Assembly (NCBI GenBank): GCA_964486935.1 | Contig: CAZAPG010000001.1 | Span: 62,001-126,000, forward strand | Length of the DNA: 64,000 bases | Source of the DNA: CAZAPG01 sp964486935 | Lineage (GTDB): Bacteria > Chloroflexota > Anaerolineae > 4572-78 > J111 | Direction of reading: 5' to 3' | In this document: piece by piece, positions 17,163 through 26,213 of the stretch | Numbering within the stretch: the stretch's first letter is position 1 | Layout: each line of letters begins with the position of its first letter | Translations under genes and position numbers: made by a program | The notes under the pieces: generated by a model | What the model was told of the DNA's origin: nothing | Seen by the model: the letters and a program-made list of their open reading frames with translations, nothing else | Databases searched by the model: none

Positions 17163-19955
17163 TTACTCAATATAACCGGCTTCTCTTAGAATTTGTTCGT
17201 GCTGCTCGGCGATGGAGTTCATGGTGTCTTCAGCGGTGCCCTGGCCTTCGATGATGAAGCGGCCAAGTTCGGTTTGAGAGACACGCAGGAGTTGCTCATA
17301 TTCGGGGATGTTCCAGAAGTCCTTGACAAAGGTCATGGTTTCGGCAAAGGCCGGGTTGAAGGGAGCGGCGTCGAGGAACTCCTGCGACTCCAGCACGTTG
17401 ATGTTGCAGGTGTAGCCGCCCAACCGCGCCCACTCCGCCTGAACACTTTCCTGGGCAAACCACTTGATAAAGTGTTGAGCCGCTTCTTGTCTTTCCGGGG
17501 CGATGTAGCTGACGATGGAGAGACCCTGCCCACCGAGGGCGGCGTGCTGCTGGCCGTTAGGGCCGGCGGGGTTGACAAAGAAGCCGGTGTCTTCGGCATA
17601 GGGGTTGACTTCGGGGTTGACCAGGGCCGGGAAGAAGGCGAAGTAGTTCATGGACATAGCCACCTGCCCGCCGATGTAGGCATCGTTGGTTTCAACAAAG
17701 AAGGCGTTGGACAGACCGGGAGCCTGGCAGCAGTCGTACAGGTCGCGGTAGAACTGGGCAGCGTCGATGGCGGCCTGGGAGTTGACCACGCCCATGGGGT
17801 TGTTGCCGGCATCTTTCCAATCAGAGCCAAAGCTGAAGAGGGCGTTCTGGAAGCCCATGGTCAGGGCGTCGTAGTCGGCCTGGGTGTAGATGGCCACGCC
17901 GTACAGTCCTTCGTCGGGCCGGGTGAAGAATTGGGCCACATCCATCAGTTGCTCCATATTTTCAGGGGGAGCCAGGGGATAGCCATATTCGGCTTCGAAG
18001 GCGGCCATTTCATCGGGGTTTTCAAACAGGTCTTTGCGATAGGCCCAACCGTTGGCATCGCCTTCGGTGGGGTAGGCCCAGTAGGTGCCGGAGCCGGCGG
18101 GGTATTCGCCGTAGTATTGCAGGGTGGCTGGGGTGACGGTTTCGGCAATGCCTTCGCCGGTCAGAAAGCCGGTCAGGTCAACATAATGGCCGGAGGTGGT
18201 GGCCCAACCGAGCCACTGGCTGTCGCCAACAACCATATCATAGGAGCCGCCCTGAGCAGCCATTTCGGTGGAGAACAGGGTGAAGAATGACCCCCACGGC
18301 TCCTGAATTACGTTGACTGTTACGCCAAACTCTTCTTCATACATATTGGCAATTTCTTGCAGGTAGTCGGCGGGGTCCCACTGCGCCCACAGGATGTTTA
18401 ATTCGGTAATACCTTCGGGCGGCGCGCCGATATCGGCCATAGGGGCTTCAGCCGGCTCTTCTTCCATCGCCGCCTCGCCGCCTTCGGTAATATAACCGGC
18501 TTCTCTTAGAATTTGTTCGTGCTGCTCGGCGATGGAGTTCATGGTGTCTTCAGCGGTGCCCTGGCCTTCGATGATGAAGCGGCCAAGTTCGGTTTGAGAG
18601 ACACGCAGGAGTTGCTCATATTCGGGGATGTTCCAGAAGTCCTTGACAAAGGTCATGGTTTCGGCAAAGGCCGGGTTGAAGGGAGCGGCGTCGAGGAACT
18701 CCTGCGACTCCAGCACGTTGATGTTGCAGGTGTAGCCGCCCAACCGCGCCCACTCCGCCTGAACACTTTCCTGGGCAAACCACTTGATAAAGTGTTGAGC
18801 CGCTTCTTGTCTTTCCGGGGCGATGTAGCTGACGATGGAGAGACCCTGCCCACCGAGGGCGGCGTGCTGCTGGCCGTTAGGGCCGGCGGGGTTGACAAAG
18901 AAGCCGGTGTCTTCGGCATAGGGGTTGACTTCGGGGTTGACCAGGGCCGGGAAGAAGGCGAAGTAGTTCATGGACATAGCCACCTGCCCGCCGATGTAGG
19001 CATCGTTGGTTTCAACAAAGAAGGCGTTGGACAGACCGGGAGCCTGGCAGCAGTCGTACAGGTCGCGGTAGAACTGGGCAGCGTCGATGGCGGCCTGGGA
19101 GTTGACCACGCCCATGGGGTTGTTGCCGGCATCTTTCCAATCAGAGCCAAAGCTGAAGAGGGCGTTCTGGAAGCCCATGGTCAGGGCGTCGTAGTCGGCC
19201 TGGGTGTAGATGGCCACGCCGTACAGTCCTTCGTCGGGCCGGGTGAAGAATTGGGCCACATCCATCAGTTGCTCCATATTTTCAGGGGGAGCCAGGGGAT
19301 AGCCATATTCGGCTTCGAAGGCGGCCATTTCATCGGGGTTTTCAAACAGGTCTTTGCGATAGGCCCAACCGTTGGCATCGCCTTCGGTGGGGTAGGCCCA
19401 GTAGGTGCCGGAGCCGGCGGGGTATTCGCCGTAGTATTGCAGGGTGGCTGGGGTGACGGTTTCGGCAATGCCTTCGCCGGTCAGAAAGCCGGTCAGGTCA
19501 ACATAATGGCCGGAGGTGGTGGCCCAACCGAGCCACTGGCTGTCGCCAACAACCATATCATAGGAGCCGCCCTGAGCAGCCATTTCGGTGGAGAACAGGG
19601 TGAAGAATGACCCCCACGGCTCCTGAATTACGTTGACTGTTACGCCAAACTCTTCTTCATACATATTGGCAATTTCTTGCAGGTAGTCGGCGGGGTCCCA
19701 CTGCGCCCACAGGATGTTTAATTCGGTCACGCCAGAGGTGTCAACTTCTTCGGCCGGCTCCTCGGCTGGAGCGGCTTCTTCCTCGGCCGGGGCGGCTTCT
19801 TCCGCTGGCTCTTCGGCGGGCGCTGCTTCTTCAGCCGGAGCTTGTTCGGCCGGAGCCTCTTGTGGTTGCTCGGTGGTGGTACCGCCGGTGCAGGCGGCAA
19901 CCATTACAGCCAGCACCACGATAAAAGACAATAACCAAAACAAACGCTTATTCAT
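17163..19955 (-). CDS. Sugar-binding lipoprotein with two identical solute-binding domains
   Basis: 930 residues, twice the normal size. Residues 1-22 form a lipoprotein signal with lipobox VAAC (C22). Residues 23-76 are a Glu/Ala/Pro-rich tether. Residues 77-489 and 517-929 are two copies of an SBP_bac_1-type domain (TELNILWAQWDPADYLQ near each start), identical at every base. The 27-residue linker 490-516 (EEEPAEAPMADIGAPPEG within it) is unique. AGGAGG precedes the ATG. It is the first importer gene, and xylose, a xyloside or another plant sugar is the likely ligand from context. The duplication could be real or an assembly effect; the unique linker favours real. Confidence 0.92.
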   Translation of the reverse strand: MNKRLFWLLSFIVVLAVMVAACTGGTTTEQPQEAPAEQAPAEEAAPAEEPAEEAAPAEEEAAPAEEPAEEVDTSGVTELNILWAQWDPADYLQEIANMYEEEFGVTVNVIQEPWGSFFTLFSTEMAAQGGSYDMVVGDSQWLGWATTSGHYVDLTGFLTGEGIAETVTPATLQYYGEYPAGSGTYWAYPTEGDANGWAYRKDLFENPDEMAAFEAEYGYPLAPPENMEQLMDVAQFFTRPDEGLYGVAIYTQADYDALTMGFQNALFSFGSDWKDAGNNPMGVVNSQAAIDAAQFYRDLYDCCQAPGLSNAFFVETNDAYIGGQVAMSMNYFAFFPALVNPEVNPYAEDTGFFVNPAGPNGQQHAALGGQGLSIVSYIAPERQEAAQHFIKWFAQESVQAEWARLGGYTCNINVLESQEFLDAAPFNPAFAETMTFVKDFWNIPEYEQLLRVSQTELGRFIIEGQGTAEDTMNSIAEQHEQILREAGYITEGGEAAMEEEPAEAPMADIGAPPEGITELNILWAQWDPADYLQEIANMYEEEFGVTVNVIQEPWGSFFTLFSTEMAAQGGSYDMVVGDSQWLGWATTSGHYVDLTGFLTGEGIAETVTPATLQYYGEYPAGSGTYWAYPTEGDANGWAYRKDLFENPDEMAAFEAEYGYPLAPPENMEQLMDVAQFFTRPDEGLYGVAIYTQADYDALTMGFQNALFSFGSDWKDAGNNPMGVVNSQAAIDAAQFYRDLYDCCQAPGLSNAFFVETNDAYIGGQVAMSMNYFAFFPALVNPEVNPYAEDTGFFVNPAGPNGQQHAALGGQGLSIVSYIAPERQEAAQHFIKWFAQESVQAEWARLGGYTCNINVLESQEFLDAAPFNPAFAETMTFVKDFWNIPEYEQLLRVSQTELGRFIIEGQGTAEDTMNSIAEQHEQILREAGYIE
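17169..18407. repeat. 1239-bp direct repeat, copy B (C-terminal domain)
   Basis: Base-for-base identical, as far as read line by line, to 18489-19727. The offset is 1320 bp, which is exactly 440 codons. Confidence 0.93.
18489..19727. repeat. 1239-bp direct repeat, copy A (N-terminal domain)
   Basis: Partner of 17169-18407. The 81-bp spacer 18408-18488 between the copies matches neither flank. Identity stops sharply at codon boundaries on both sides. Confidence 0.93.
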
Positions 19956-20102
19956 TATCTTTCCTCCTTTGAAAGCTTTAGGGTTTCATCGTTGAAAAGG
20001 TTTGAGCTTTTCTATAGTTTAAGGGTTGGAAACGGGTGCGAAAAGTTACAATATTTAAGGTCAAACGTTGGCATCACCTCCTTCAAAGCGCGTCCGTACA
20101 GG

Positions 20103-21365
20103 TTACAACAATTCGGGTGAAGCGATTTGGCGCGTTACGCTTCCGGGTTGAGCCAGGATGGCCTGATAAACCATAGCTATTCCGCCCATTGTACAGGCGT
20201 TAAGGCCGTGTTTGGCCAAAACAACTTTTGTGGCTCGTTTGTCCCAAAGCAGGGTGCGTTGTTGCAGTTGATGGTTAATTTGGGGTAATAAAAATTCACC
20301 GGCCAGGCTCAGAATGCCTCCAAATACAACTAAATCGGGGTTAAGAGCATTGACAAGTGAGGCGATACCAACCCCCAAATCCTGCCCTATTTGAGTTAGG
20401 GCTTCTAATGCCACAGCATCGTGTATTTGCGCGGCTTTTACAACCATGGGTACGGTTAATTGATTCAAATTGCCACCTGCCAGGCCGGGCAAAACACTGG
20501 GGCGTCCGCTGGTAATGGCTGCTCGAATATAATTGAACAAGGCTGATTGGCTAACCTGGGTTTCCCAACAACCTCGATTACCACAATTGCAGCGGTTTCC
20601 GTTGGGAACCATGGTCATATGACCAAATTCACCGGCAAATCCGGTGGCTCCACCGACTAATTGTCCGTTGCGAACAATGCCGCCGCCCAGCCCCACACCC
20701 GCGCTAACATACAAAATTTCCTGGTAATCTTTGGCTGCGCCAAAATAATATTCGCCCAGGGCAGCCATATTTGCTTCGTTATCAACAAAGATGGGCAGAT
20801 TAAATTTTTGCCGCAAAATGACGCCAATTGGAACGTTTTTCCACTTAAGGTTAGGGCCAAATAATAATGTGCCGGTTTCCTGGTCTATCAATCCGGGCAA
20901 ACCGATAGCCAACCCCAGCAGAGGGGTGTTCAAACTTTGCCCTGCATCTGCGGCCTGGCGCAATAATTTTAAGGTGCAATCTATAATTTCTGTCTGAGAG
21001 GTTTCGGGTTGGGTAATTTGCCGGTGTTGCCATATTACTTCAGCCGCAAAGTTGGCGCAAACCGCCGCAATAAAATCGACTCCTATTTCGGCGCTAATGA
21101 TGCATCCGGCGGTAGGGTTGATACCGAGCAACATTGCCGGGCGTCCAGTACCAACCGAGTCAAGGCCAACTTCATAAATAAACCGCTGATTAATAAGCTC
21201 TTGCACCAGGCTGGACACGGTAGTTTTGTTTAAGCCGGTTATTTCAGCCAGAGCAGACCGAGAAATGGGCGCATTCTCGTGCAGATAATTCATAATTGTT
21301 GAAAGGTTAATCTCTCGGACTAAAGCCTGATTGCCCCTCCGGTGGAGCAGTTGACGTGTCGTCAA
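20103..21365 (-). CDS. xylR: ROK-family transcriptional repressor (XylR type)
   Basis: DNA-binding sugar-sensing repressor. A winged helix-turn-helix lies near the N-terminus (ISRSALAEITGLNKTTVSS), followed by a ROK domain with GIGLPGLID-like and GVGLGGGIV loops and the zinc motif CNCGNRGCWE. An ATG exists at 21437, but a promoter and the operator overlap that region, and it has no ribosome binding site. The TTG at 21365, 8 nt after GAGG, is a better start and gives 420 residues. The same operator arms occur at xylA, which supports autoregulation and control of xylose genes. Confidence 0.9.
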   Translation of the reverse strand: MTTRQLLHRRGNQALVREINLSTIMNYLHENAPISRSALAEITGLNKTTVSSLVQELINQRFIYEVGLDSVGTGRPAMLLGINPTAGCIISAEIGVDFIAAVCANFAAEVIWQHRQITQPETSQTEIIDCTLKLLRQAADAGQSLNTPLLGLAIGLPGLIDQETGTLLFGPNLKWKNVPIGVILRQKFNLPIFVDNEANMAALGEYYFGAAKDYQEILYVSAGVGLGGGIVRNGQLVGGATGFAGEFGHMTMVPNGNRCNCGNRGCWETQVSQSALFNYIRAAITSGRPSVLPGLAGGNLNQLTVPMVVKAAQIHDAVALEALTQIGQDLGVGIASLVNALNPDLVVFGGILSLAGEFLLPQINHQLQQRTLLWDKRATKVVLAKHGLNACTMGGIAMVYQAILAQPGSVTRQIASPELL

Positions 21366-21397
21366 GTGTTCGGCCTCAAGATAGTTTTTACGGTTAT

Positions 21398-21422
21398 TTA
21401 GTTTGTTGCCCCAACAAACTAA
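21398..21422. promoter_or_regulatory. XylR (ROK) operator upstream of the repressor gene
   Basis: Same arms as at xylA, TTAGTTTGTTG and CAACAAACTAA, with CCC in the centre. It lies just downstream of the predicted -10 box, over the transcription start. Confidence 0.88.
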
Positions 21423-21427
21423 GGCGG

Positions 21428-21456
21428 AGTTTAGCATAGTTTGTGGGATGTGTCAA
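21428..21456 (-). promoter_or_regulatory. Predicted promoter of the ROK repressor gene
   Basis: On the minus strand: TTGACA (21456-21451), 17-bp spacer, TAAACT (21433-21428). The -35 is perfect; the -10 matches four of six. Transcription would begin inside the operator. Confidence 0.7.
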
Positions 21457-21702
21457 AACCGTTGTATTTTTTTTACATATCACTTGTATACAATCTAAAT
21501 ACTACTACTATTCAATGGACGCTGCCACAAAAATTGTAACAATATTATTGAATTTTTCTGATGGGGAGAGAGGATGATAGTAGCCGTTTTGGTTGAAATT
21601 AGCAGGCTATTGCAATTGAATATCATCGACAAGTGTGCGTAATGGTGGGATGGTAACATAGAAATTTTGAAAAGTCAAAAGAAATGCATAGCTTGTACAT
21701 AA

Positions 21703-21730
21703 ACTGTATGCAAATTGCATACGATACAGT
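21703..21730. promoter_or_regulatory. Nested palindrome, possible operator
   Basis: Inner palindrome GTATGCAA-A-TTGCATAC (21706-21722) inside outer arms ACTGTAT (21703-21709) and ATACAGT (21724-21730). Size and symmetry fit a dimeric regulator site. No regulator can be assigned. Confidence 0.45.
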
Positions 21731-21781
21731 TCGTCACAACCGGCAATGAGGCCATCGCTCCATTACCGGTTGCGCCAACCA

Positions 21782-22744
21782 TCAAGCCCAGAACATTTCC
21801 CCCGGCGCTTCAAACATGCCGGCTTCTTTAAGCATGGTTACACCCTTGGCCAGCCCCTCGTCAATGGACATGAGGGCGTCTTCGTGTTCAATGGAAATAA
21901 CGTAATCGTACCCTACCAGCCGCAGCGCACTGATAATATCTTTCCACATTTCGGCTCCGTGGCCGTACCCAATACTGCGGAAGGTCCAGGCCCGGTTCAA
22001 AATCTGATCATAGGGTTTGTTATCGTTGCAGCCGTTTACAGAGATATTGATTTTGTCCACATAGCAATCCTTGCCATGCACATGAAAAATACTATCTCCC
22101 AGCTTACGGATGGCCGCAACCGGGTCTACCCCATTCCAAAACAGGTGGCTGGGGTCAAAATTGCAACCCAGCATTGGGCCAACTGCATGGCGCAGCTTTA
22201 GCAGAGTTTCAACATTGTAGACCAGCATGCCGGGGTGCATTTCAAAGGCAAATTTGATACCGTGCTCCTCGATAAATTTGCCGGCTTTTTGCCAATAGGG
22301 GATGGTTTTGTCATTCCACTGGTAATCCAGAATTTCTAAAAAGTGAGGCGGCCAGGGGCATGTCACCCAGTTGGGCATTTTATCGCCCGGCGCGCCGGCC
22401 GGCAGGCCGGAGAAGCCATTGACCACCGGCACCTCCAGCAGTTGCGCCAGCCGCACGGCCTTGCGAATATCCTCGTCGGCTTTTTGGGCTTCGGCTTCAT
22501 CGGGCGATACCGGATTGTTGTGAACGCTCAGGGCGCTGAGGATGAGTCCCCGCGAGGTGATGGCCTGCATATATTTTTTGCGGGCGCTCTCGCTGTTTAA
22601 CAACTCGTCTACCGGGCAATGTTTGGTACCCGGATAGCCGCCCGCGCCGATTTCAACCGCCGTCACTCCGGCAGCTACGACCCGGTCGAGCGCCTCTTCA
22701 AAAGGCAGGTTTTGGAACAATGCCGTAAATACGCCAATTTTCAT
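21782..22744 (-). CDS. Sugar phosphate isomerase/epimerase (TIM barrel)
   Basis: 320 residues from the ATG at 22744, which has GGAGG 5 nt upstream; an in-frame ATG 60 bp further up lacks one. Metal-site motifs are FAFEMHPG, GCNFDPSHLFW, FHVHGKD and ISIEHED (Glu-Asp-His-Glu), with a GYGHG loop. It is related to the protein at 7274-8278. It is the last gene of the GntR-linked sugar locus, 126 bp after the SAF-domain dehydrogenase. Substrate unknown. Confidence 0.83.
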   Translation of the reverse strand: MKIGVFTALFQNLPFEEALDRVVAAGVTAVEIGAGGYPGTKHCPVDELLNSESARKKYMQAITSRGLILSALSVHNNPVSPDEAEAQKADEDIRKAVRLAQLLEVPVVNGFSGLPAGAPGDKMPNWVTCPWPPHFLEILDYQWNDKTIPYWQKAGKFIEEHGIKFAFEMHPGMLVYNVETLLKLRHAVGPMLGCNFDPSHLFWNGVDPVAAIRKLGDSIFHVHGKDCYVDKINISVNGCNDNKPYDQILNRAWTFRSIGYGHGAEMWKDIISALRLVGYDYVISIEHEDALMSIDEGLAKGVTMLKEAGMFEAPGEMFWA

Positions 22745-22870
22745 TTTTACCTCCATAAAATAAAGTGCTTGGTTACTATCATGGTGCGCTTTGGGCCACT
22801 CCACGTAACGTACAATGTGATTTTAACCCGTACCGGGTACAGGCATTCCCGTTACTGTCCCAATCACGCC

Positions 22871-24166
22871 TCACTTATTACGCCACATCTGGTCTTGCTG
22901 CCGCCGCAGTTTCACCACCGTACTGCTTTCGTCCAGCGACACATCATCCCAGGTGACCACCTGCCCGGCGGCCACCGGGCGAACCACCTTTGCGCCCGGA
23001 GCCAGGCCAACCGGCAGGGCGTTCAACTGGCGCGCGGCCTCGGCCCGGTCCATTACTCCGTGGTAGGTATAGCCGCCAAAATCGTCAAGCGATTCACCGG
23101 GGCGCAGGTTGCGCTTGGCAATGGTCATAATGTCGGCCACCGGCCTGTCGAGTGGAACCAGCCAGGGCTGGCGCTGCAAATACGCCTGGGCAATCGAGAT
23201 GGGCGCTTCCAGAAACCAAAGATGGTAGGGCCGGAAAAAGGTGAAATAGTTTCCCTGGCCCACCTTTAAATAGTTCAAATCGGCGGCAATACGTTCATCC
23301 TCAATACGCACCGTAACGAACACCCCGCCCGACATCGACCCACCCTGCACAAAATCGACCGCGCCGGGAAATTGGGTCAGCCCGCCATCTGCTTGCAGCG
23401 CAAACACCTGCGAGACCGTTTCCAGCGTGGCCTCCGGGCCAATCATACCGCGCTGCATGGGGCGGCAGCCGGTGGCGTTGGCCGCGCAGGCCATTTCAAA
23501 CATCGTTTTGGTGCCATCCACGTAAGAGGCCACCTGAAACGGCTCCTTGCCCTGCTTGTGGGCCGACTGGGCCACGGTATCGGGCGTGGCTGCCGGGTTG
23601 AGCGGGTTGTTCTTGCCTTTGCCAATCACCATCACCTCGTAGCCCAGGCAGGTGACAAAATTATACAGCTCCATCAGGCAGCCCGGCTCATCGCCCGAAG
23701 AGACGGTGTACAGCACCCCGGCCTGTTGCGCCTGGTGGTGCAGAATATGGCCCACCGTTACGTCGGCTTCGATGTTGACCAGCACCACATCTTTGCCGTG
23801 CTCGATACAGGCCTGAGCTGTCTCCGCGCCAATGGCCGGCGACCAGGTGACATCGGCCACAATATCCACCGCCTCAAGCTGAGCCGCCAGCCGGTAATCG
23901 CCGCTGATGACTCGTTTGCCGGCGCGTAGGGCATCCATTGCCGGGCCGGGCTGGTTTGTTTCTACAATTTGCTCCCGCGACACGCCGGCAGCCAAGAGTA
24001 CTTCACAGGCTGCGGTGGTGTCGGCATCGGCCAGCACGGTCACTGCCATGCCCGGCACATGTTTCATGGCTGCCACAAAACCGCTACCCATCCAGCCCGC
24101 CCCGCTGGAGCCAACGCGGACCGGCTTGCCCTCTGCCTGTCGTTTTAGAAGTTCCTGTCTGATCAT
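22871..24166 (-). CDS. SAF-domain NAD(P)-dependent oxidoreductase (COG4091-type, homoserine-dehydrogenase-like)
   Basis: 431 residues. The N-terminal Rossmann domain reads VRVGSSGAGWMGSGFVAAM, with cofactor specificity unclear. The middle contains YTVSSGDEPGCLMELYNFV, conserved in predicted homoserine-dehydrogenase-like proteins. The C-terminus (about 355-420) is a SAF domain, found in sugar-acid enzymes and antifreeze-like folds. Such proteins are common in polyol and branched-sugar clusters, where they probably oxidise or reduce a sugar derivative. It lies 80 bp after the transketolase C-subunit gene. Confidence 0.82.
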   Translation of the reverse strand: MIRQELLKRQAEGKPVRVGSSGAGWMGSGFVAAMKHVPGMAVTVLADADTTAACEVLLAAGVSREQIVETNQPGPAMDALRAGKRVISGDYRLAAQLEAVDIVADVTWSPAIGAETAQACIEHGKDVVLVNIEADVTVGHILHHQAQQAGVLYTVSSGDEPGCLMELYNFVTCLGYEVMVIGKGKNNPLNPAATPDTVAQSAHKQGKEPFQVASYVDGTKTMFEMACAANATGCRPMQRGMIGPEATLETVSQVFALQADGGLTQFPGAVDFVQGGSMSGGVFVTVRIEDERIAADLNYLKVGQGNYFTFFRPYHLWFLEAPISIAQAYLQRQPWLVPLDRPVADIMTIAKRNLRPGESLDDFGGYTYHGVMDRAEAARQLNALPVGLAPGAKVVRPVAAGQVVTWDDVSLDESSTVVKLRRQQDQMWRNK

Positions 24167-24219
24167 TCAAAGCTCCTTAATGGTGGCCCGTATGGCGTGT
24201 TGCGTAGAAATTTACAAAA

Positions 24220-24240
24220 TACGCATTACGAAATACGCAC
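24220..24240. repeat. Three tandem heptamers (TACGNNN)
   Basis: TACGCAT, TACGAAA, TACGCAC in direct succession in the gap between dehydrogenase and transketolase genes. Confidence 0.7.
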
Positions 24241-24246
24241 CGCGTT

Positions 24247-25224
24247 CTATGTTCCACGTTTCGCCGCAACTGCTTCCCGACCTGCCGCCGCGATATCCTC
24301 CGCCGTCAAATGATACTTGCGCAACAGGTCATCTGGCTCGGCAGACTCGGTGTACACGTCGGCCAGGCCGATAAAGCGCATCGGCACGGGCTGGCGCTGG
24401 GCCACAATCCGGGCGATGTTGCTGCCCATGCCCCCTTGCAGCAAATGCTCCTCGGCGGTCACAATTGCCCCGGTTTGGCGGGCGGCAGCGGCGATGGCCG
24501 CTTCGTCCATCGGGCGGATGGTGTGCATATCTAGCACGCGGGCCTCAAGCCCTTCTTCGGCCAGCATGGCGGCGGCATCCAGCGCGGCGGCCACCATAAT
24601 CCCGCAGCCGATGATGGTTAAATCGTTGCCCTCTCGCACGGTGTTGGCCTTGCCAATTTCAAAGGGACAATCATCCTTGGGGTAAATTTCCGGCAGGGCC
24701 ACCCGGCTGGAGCGCAGAAAAACCGGCCCTACATGGTCGGTGGCGGCTTTAACTGCGGCGTGCATGCTGGCCGGGTCGCTGGGCACCAAGATAGTGAAGG
24801 TAGGCAGGCCGCCCACCAGGGCCAAATCCTCGATGCCCATTTGGGTGGGGCCATCTTTGCCCAGGGTGATGCCGCCGTGGCTGCCCAGAATTTTGGCGTT
24901 GATATTTGACATCGCCACGGCCAGCCGAATCTGGTCGTAGGCGTTGCACAGCAAAAATGAGGAAAAGCTGGTAATCCAGGGGATAAAACCGCAGCCGGCC
25001 AGCCCCGCCCCTACCCCTACCAGATTGCTTTCGGCAATACCGAGGTTAAAAAATCGCTCCGGGTAGGCGTTGCGCACGGTTTCGGCTTTGGTAGAGTTGC
25101 CCAGGTCGCCATCCAGCACAACTACCCTGGGGTTGTCGGTGGCTACGCTGAGCAGGGCTTCGCCAAATACGTTGCGCAGCGGGTCTTTGTAAGCTTTCAG
25201 CCTGGCTTTTTCTCCAAGTTTCAT
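24247..25224 (-). CDS. Transketolase-family protein, C-terminal subunit
   Basis: 325 residues covering the pyrimidine-binding and C-terminal transketolase domains: RNVFGEALLSVA, VVLDGDLGNSTK, NLGIAESNLVGVGAGLA with the catalytic glutamate, and VTAEEHLLQGGMGS. It pairs with the N-terminal subunit encoded 59 bp upstream to make a two-chain enzyme that transfers a two-carbon ketol unit using thiamine diphosphate. Split transketolases in sugar clusters are often specialised, for example for apulose 4-phosphate. Confidence 0.9.
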   Translation of the reverse strand: MKLGEKARLKAYKDPLRNVFGEALLSVATDNPRVVVLDGDLGNSTKAETVRNAYPERFFNLGIAESNLVGVGAGLAGCGFIPWITSFSSFLLCNAYDQIRLAVAMSNINAKILGSHGGITLGKDGPTQMGIEDLALVGGLPTFTILVPSDPASMHAAVKAATDHVGPVFLRSSRVALPEIYPKDDCPFEIGKANTVREGNDLTIIGCGIMVAAALDAAAMLAEEGLEARVLDMHTIRPMDEAAIAAAARQTGAIVTAEEHLLQGGMGSNIARIVAQRQPVPMRFIGLADVYTESAEPDDLLRKYHLTAEDIAAAGREAVAAKRGT

Positions 25225-25283
25225 ACGGTCACTCCTTATGCGCGTCGCTTTTTTTTGAAATCGTATTTTCTTTGATGGCGCAA

Positions 25284-26120
25284 TTAGTTCTGCAATAACT
25301 CTGCCCTGGCTTTTTCGGCCAGCTTCGGCGAGAGCGCGCGCCCGTGCCAGGTAAAGTCGGTTTCTACAAAGGAGACGCCTTTGCCTTTAACGGTGTGGGC
25401 AATGATGATGGACGGCTGGCCTTTGACCTCTCGCAGGCCATTGAGCTTGCCAATGATATCTTCCAGGTTGTGACCGTCGGCCTGGGCGACATGCCAGCCA
25501 AAGCTGCGCCATTTTTCGACCAGCGGCTCCAGCGCCATCTCGCGGCTGACGGGGCCGGTTTCCTGATACTTGTTGTAATCCAGAATGGCTACCAGATTGT
25601 CGGCTTTGAAATGGGCGGCGGCCATGGCCGCTTCCCAAATCTGGCCGGCCTCGCACTCGCCATCGCCCAGCAGCACATAAACGCGGTAGCGATGGTTGTT
25701 CAGCCGGCCCCCCAACACGTGGCCCAACCCCACCGAAAGCCCCTGCCCTAGCGAGCCGGTGGTGGCCTCGACGCCGGGCATCATATTCTGGATGGGGTGG
25801 CCCTGCACCGGGCTGTCAATCTGGCGCAGCCGCCACAATTCATCGCGGCTAAAATAACCGGCGTGGGCCAGCGCGGCGTAGAGTAGCGGCGCGGCATGCC
25901 CTTTGCTCATAATAAAGCGGTCCCGTTCCGGCCAGTGAGGTTCGAGGGGGCGGTAACGCAGCAGGCCGCCAAAATAGAGCGCGGTCACAATCTCGGTGGC
26001 GGACCACGAGCTTGAAGGATGGCCCGACCCGGCCTGGGTGGTCATCTCCAGAATGTCGAGCCGGATGGCCCGCGCTTTTTCTCGCAGGGCAGGTAAATCC
26101 AAAGATAATGTATCAGACAT
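25284..26120 (-). CDS. Transketolase-family protein, N-terminal subunit
   Basis: 278 residues from the ATG at 26120, which has AAGGAG upstream; an ATG 18 bp earlier has no good site. The thiamine diphosphate domain shows GSGHPSSSWSATE, KGHAAPLLYAAL, GSLGQGLSVGLG and the Mg2+/TPP motif GDGECEAGQIWEA through LDYNKYQ. It lacks the pyrimidine and C-terminal domains, which are on the next gene. Together they form one enzyme. Confidence 0.9.
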   Translation of the reverse strand: MSDTLSLDLPALREKARAIRLDILEMTTQAGSGHPSSSWSATEIVTALYFGGLLRYRPLEPHWPERDRFIMSKGHAAPLLYAALAHAGYFSRDELWRLRQIDSPVQGHPIQNMMPGVEATTGSLGQGLSVGLGHVLGGRLNNHRYRVYVLLGDGECEAGQIWEAAMAAAHFKADNLVAILDYNKYQETGPVSREMALEPLVEKWRSFGWHVAQADGHNLEDIIGKLNGLREVKGQPSIIIAHTVKGKGVSFVETDFTWHGRALSPKLAEKARAELLQN

Positions 26121-26185
26121 GATGGCTCCTTGTCGCATTTGGTATTGCGTGGCGCATGGAATAGAAAGAGTAGCGGCTGAAAAAT

Positions 26186-26213
26186 TACGGACTACGAAAT
26201 ACGGAATACGATT
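26186..26213. repeat. Four tandem heptamers (TACGNNN)
   Basis: TACGGAC, TACGAAA, TACGGAA, TACGATT in succession. The array runs 2 bp into the end of the PfkB gene, overlapping its stop codon. Confidence 0.72.

Larger units (their letters stand above)
21366..21781. other. 416-bp intergenic region between the two sugar loci
   Basis: No gene seen. It holds the ROK operator (21398-21422), the ROK promoter (21428-21456), a nested palindrome (21703-21730) and a hairpin formed by CAACCGG (21737-21743) and CCGGTTG (21766-21772), just after the stop of the next gene. The remainder is AT-rich without recognisable features. Confidence 0.7.

Noticed and set aside
17193..19610. Two identical 365-codon plus-strand reading frames opposite the binding-protein gene
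   Set aside because: They are mirror frames of the duplicated domain and have no ribosome binding site; their identity simply follows from the DNA repeat.
20012..20074. Twenty-codon minus-strand frame after GGAGG upstream of the binding-protein gene, and resemblance of the plus strand to the 16S rRNA 3' end
   Set aside because: The ATG is only 2 nt from GGAGG, too close for translation; the rRNA-like match is just a perfect Shine-Dalgarno sequence read backwards.
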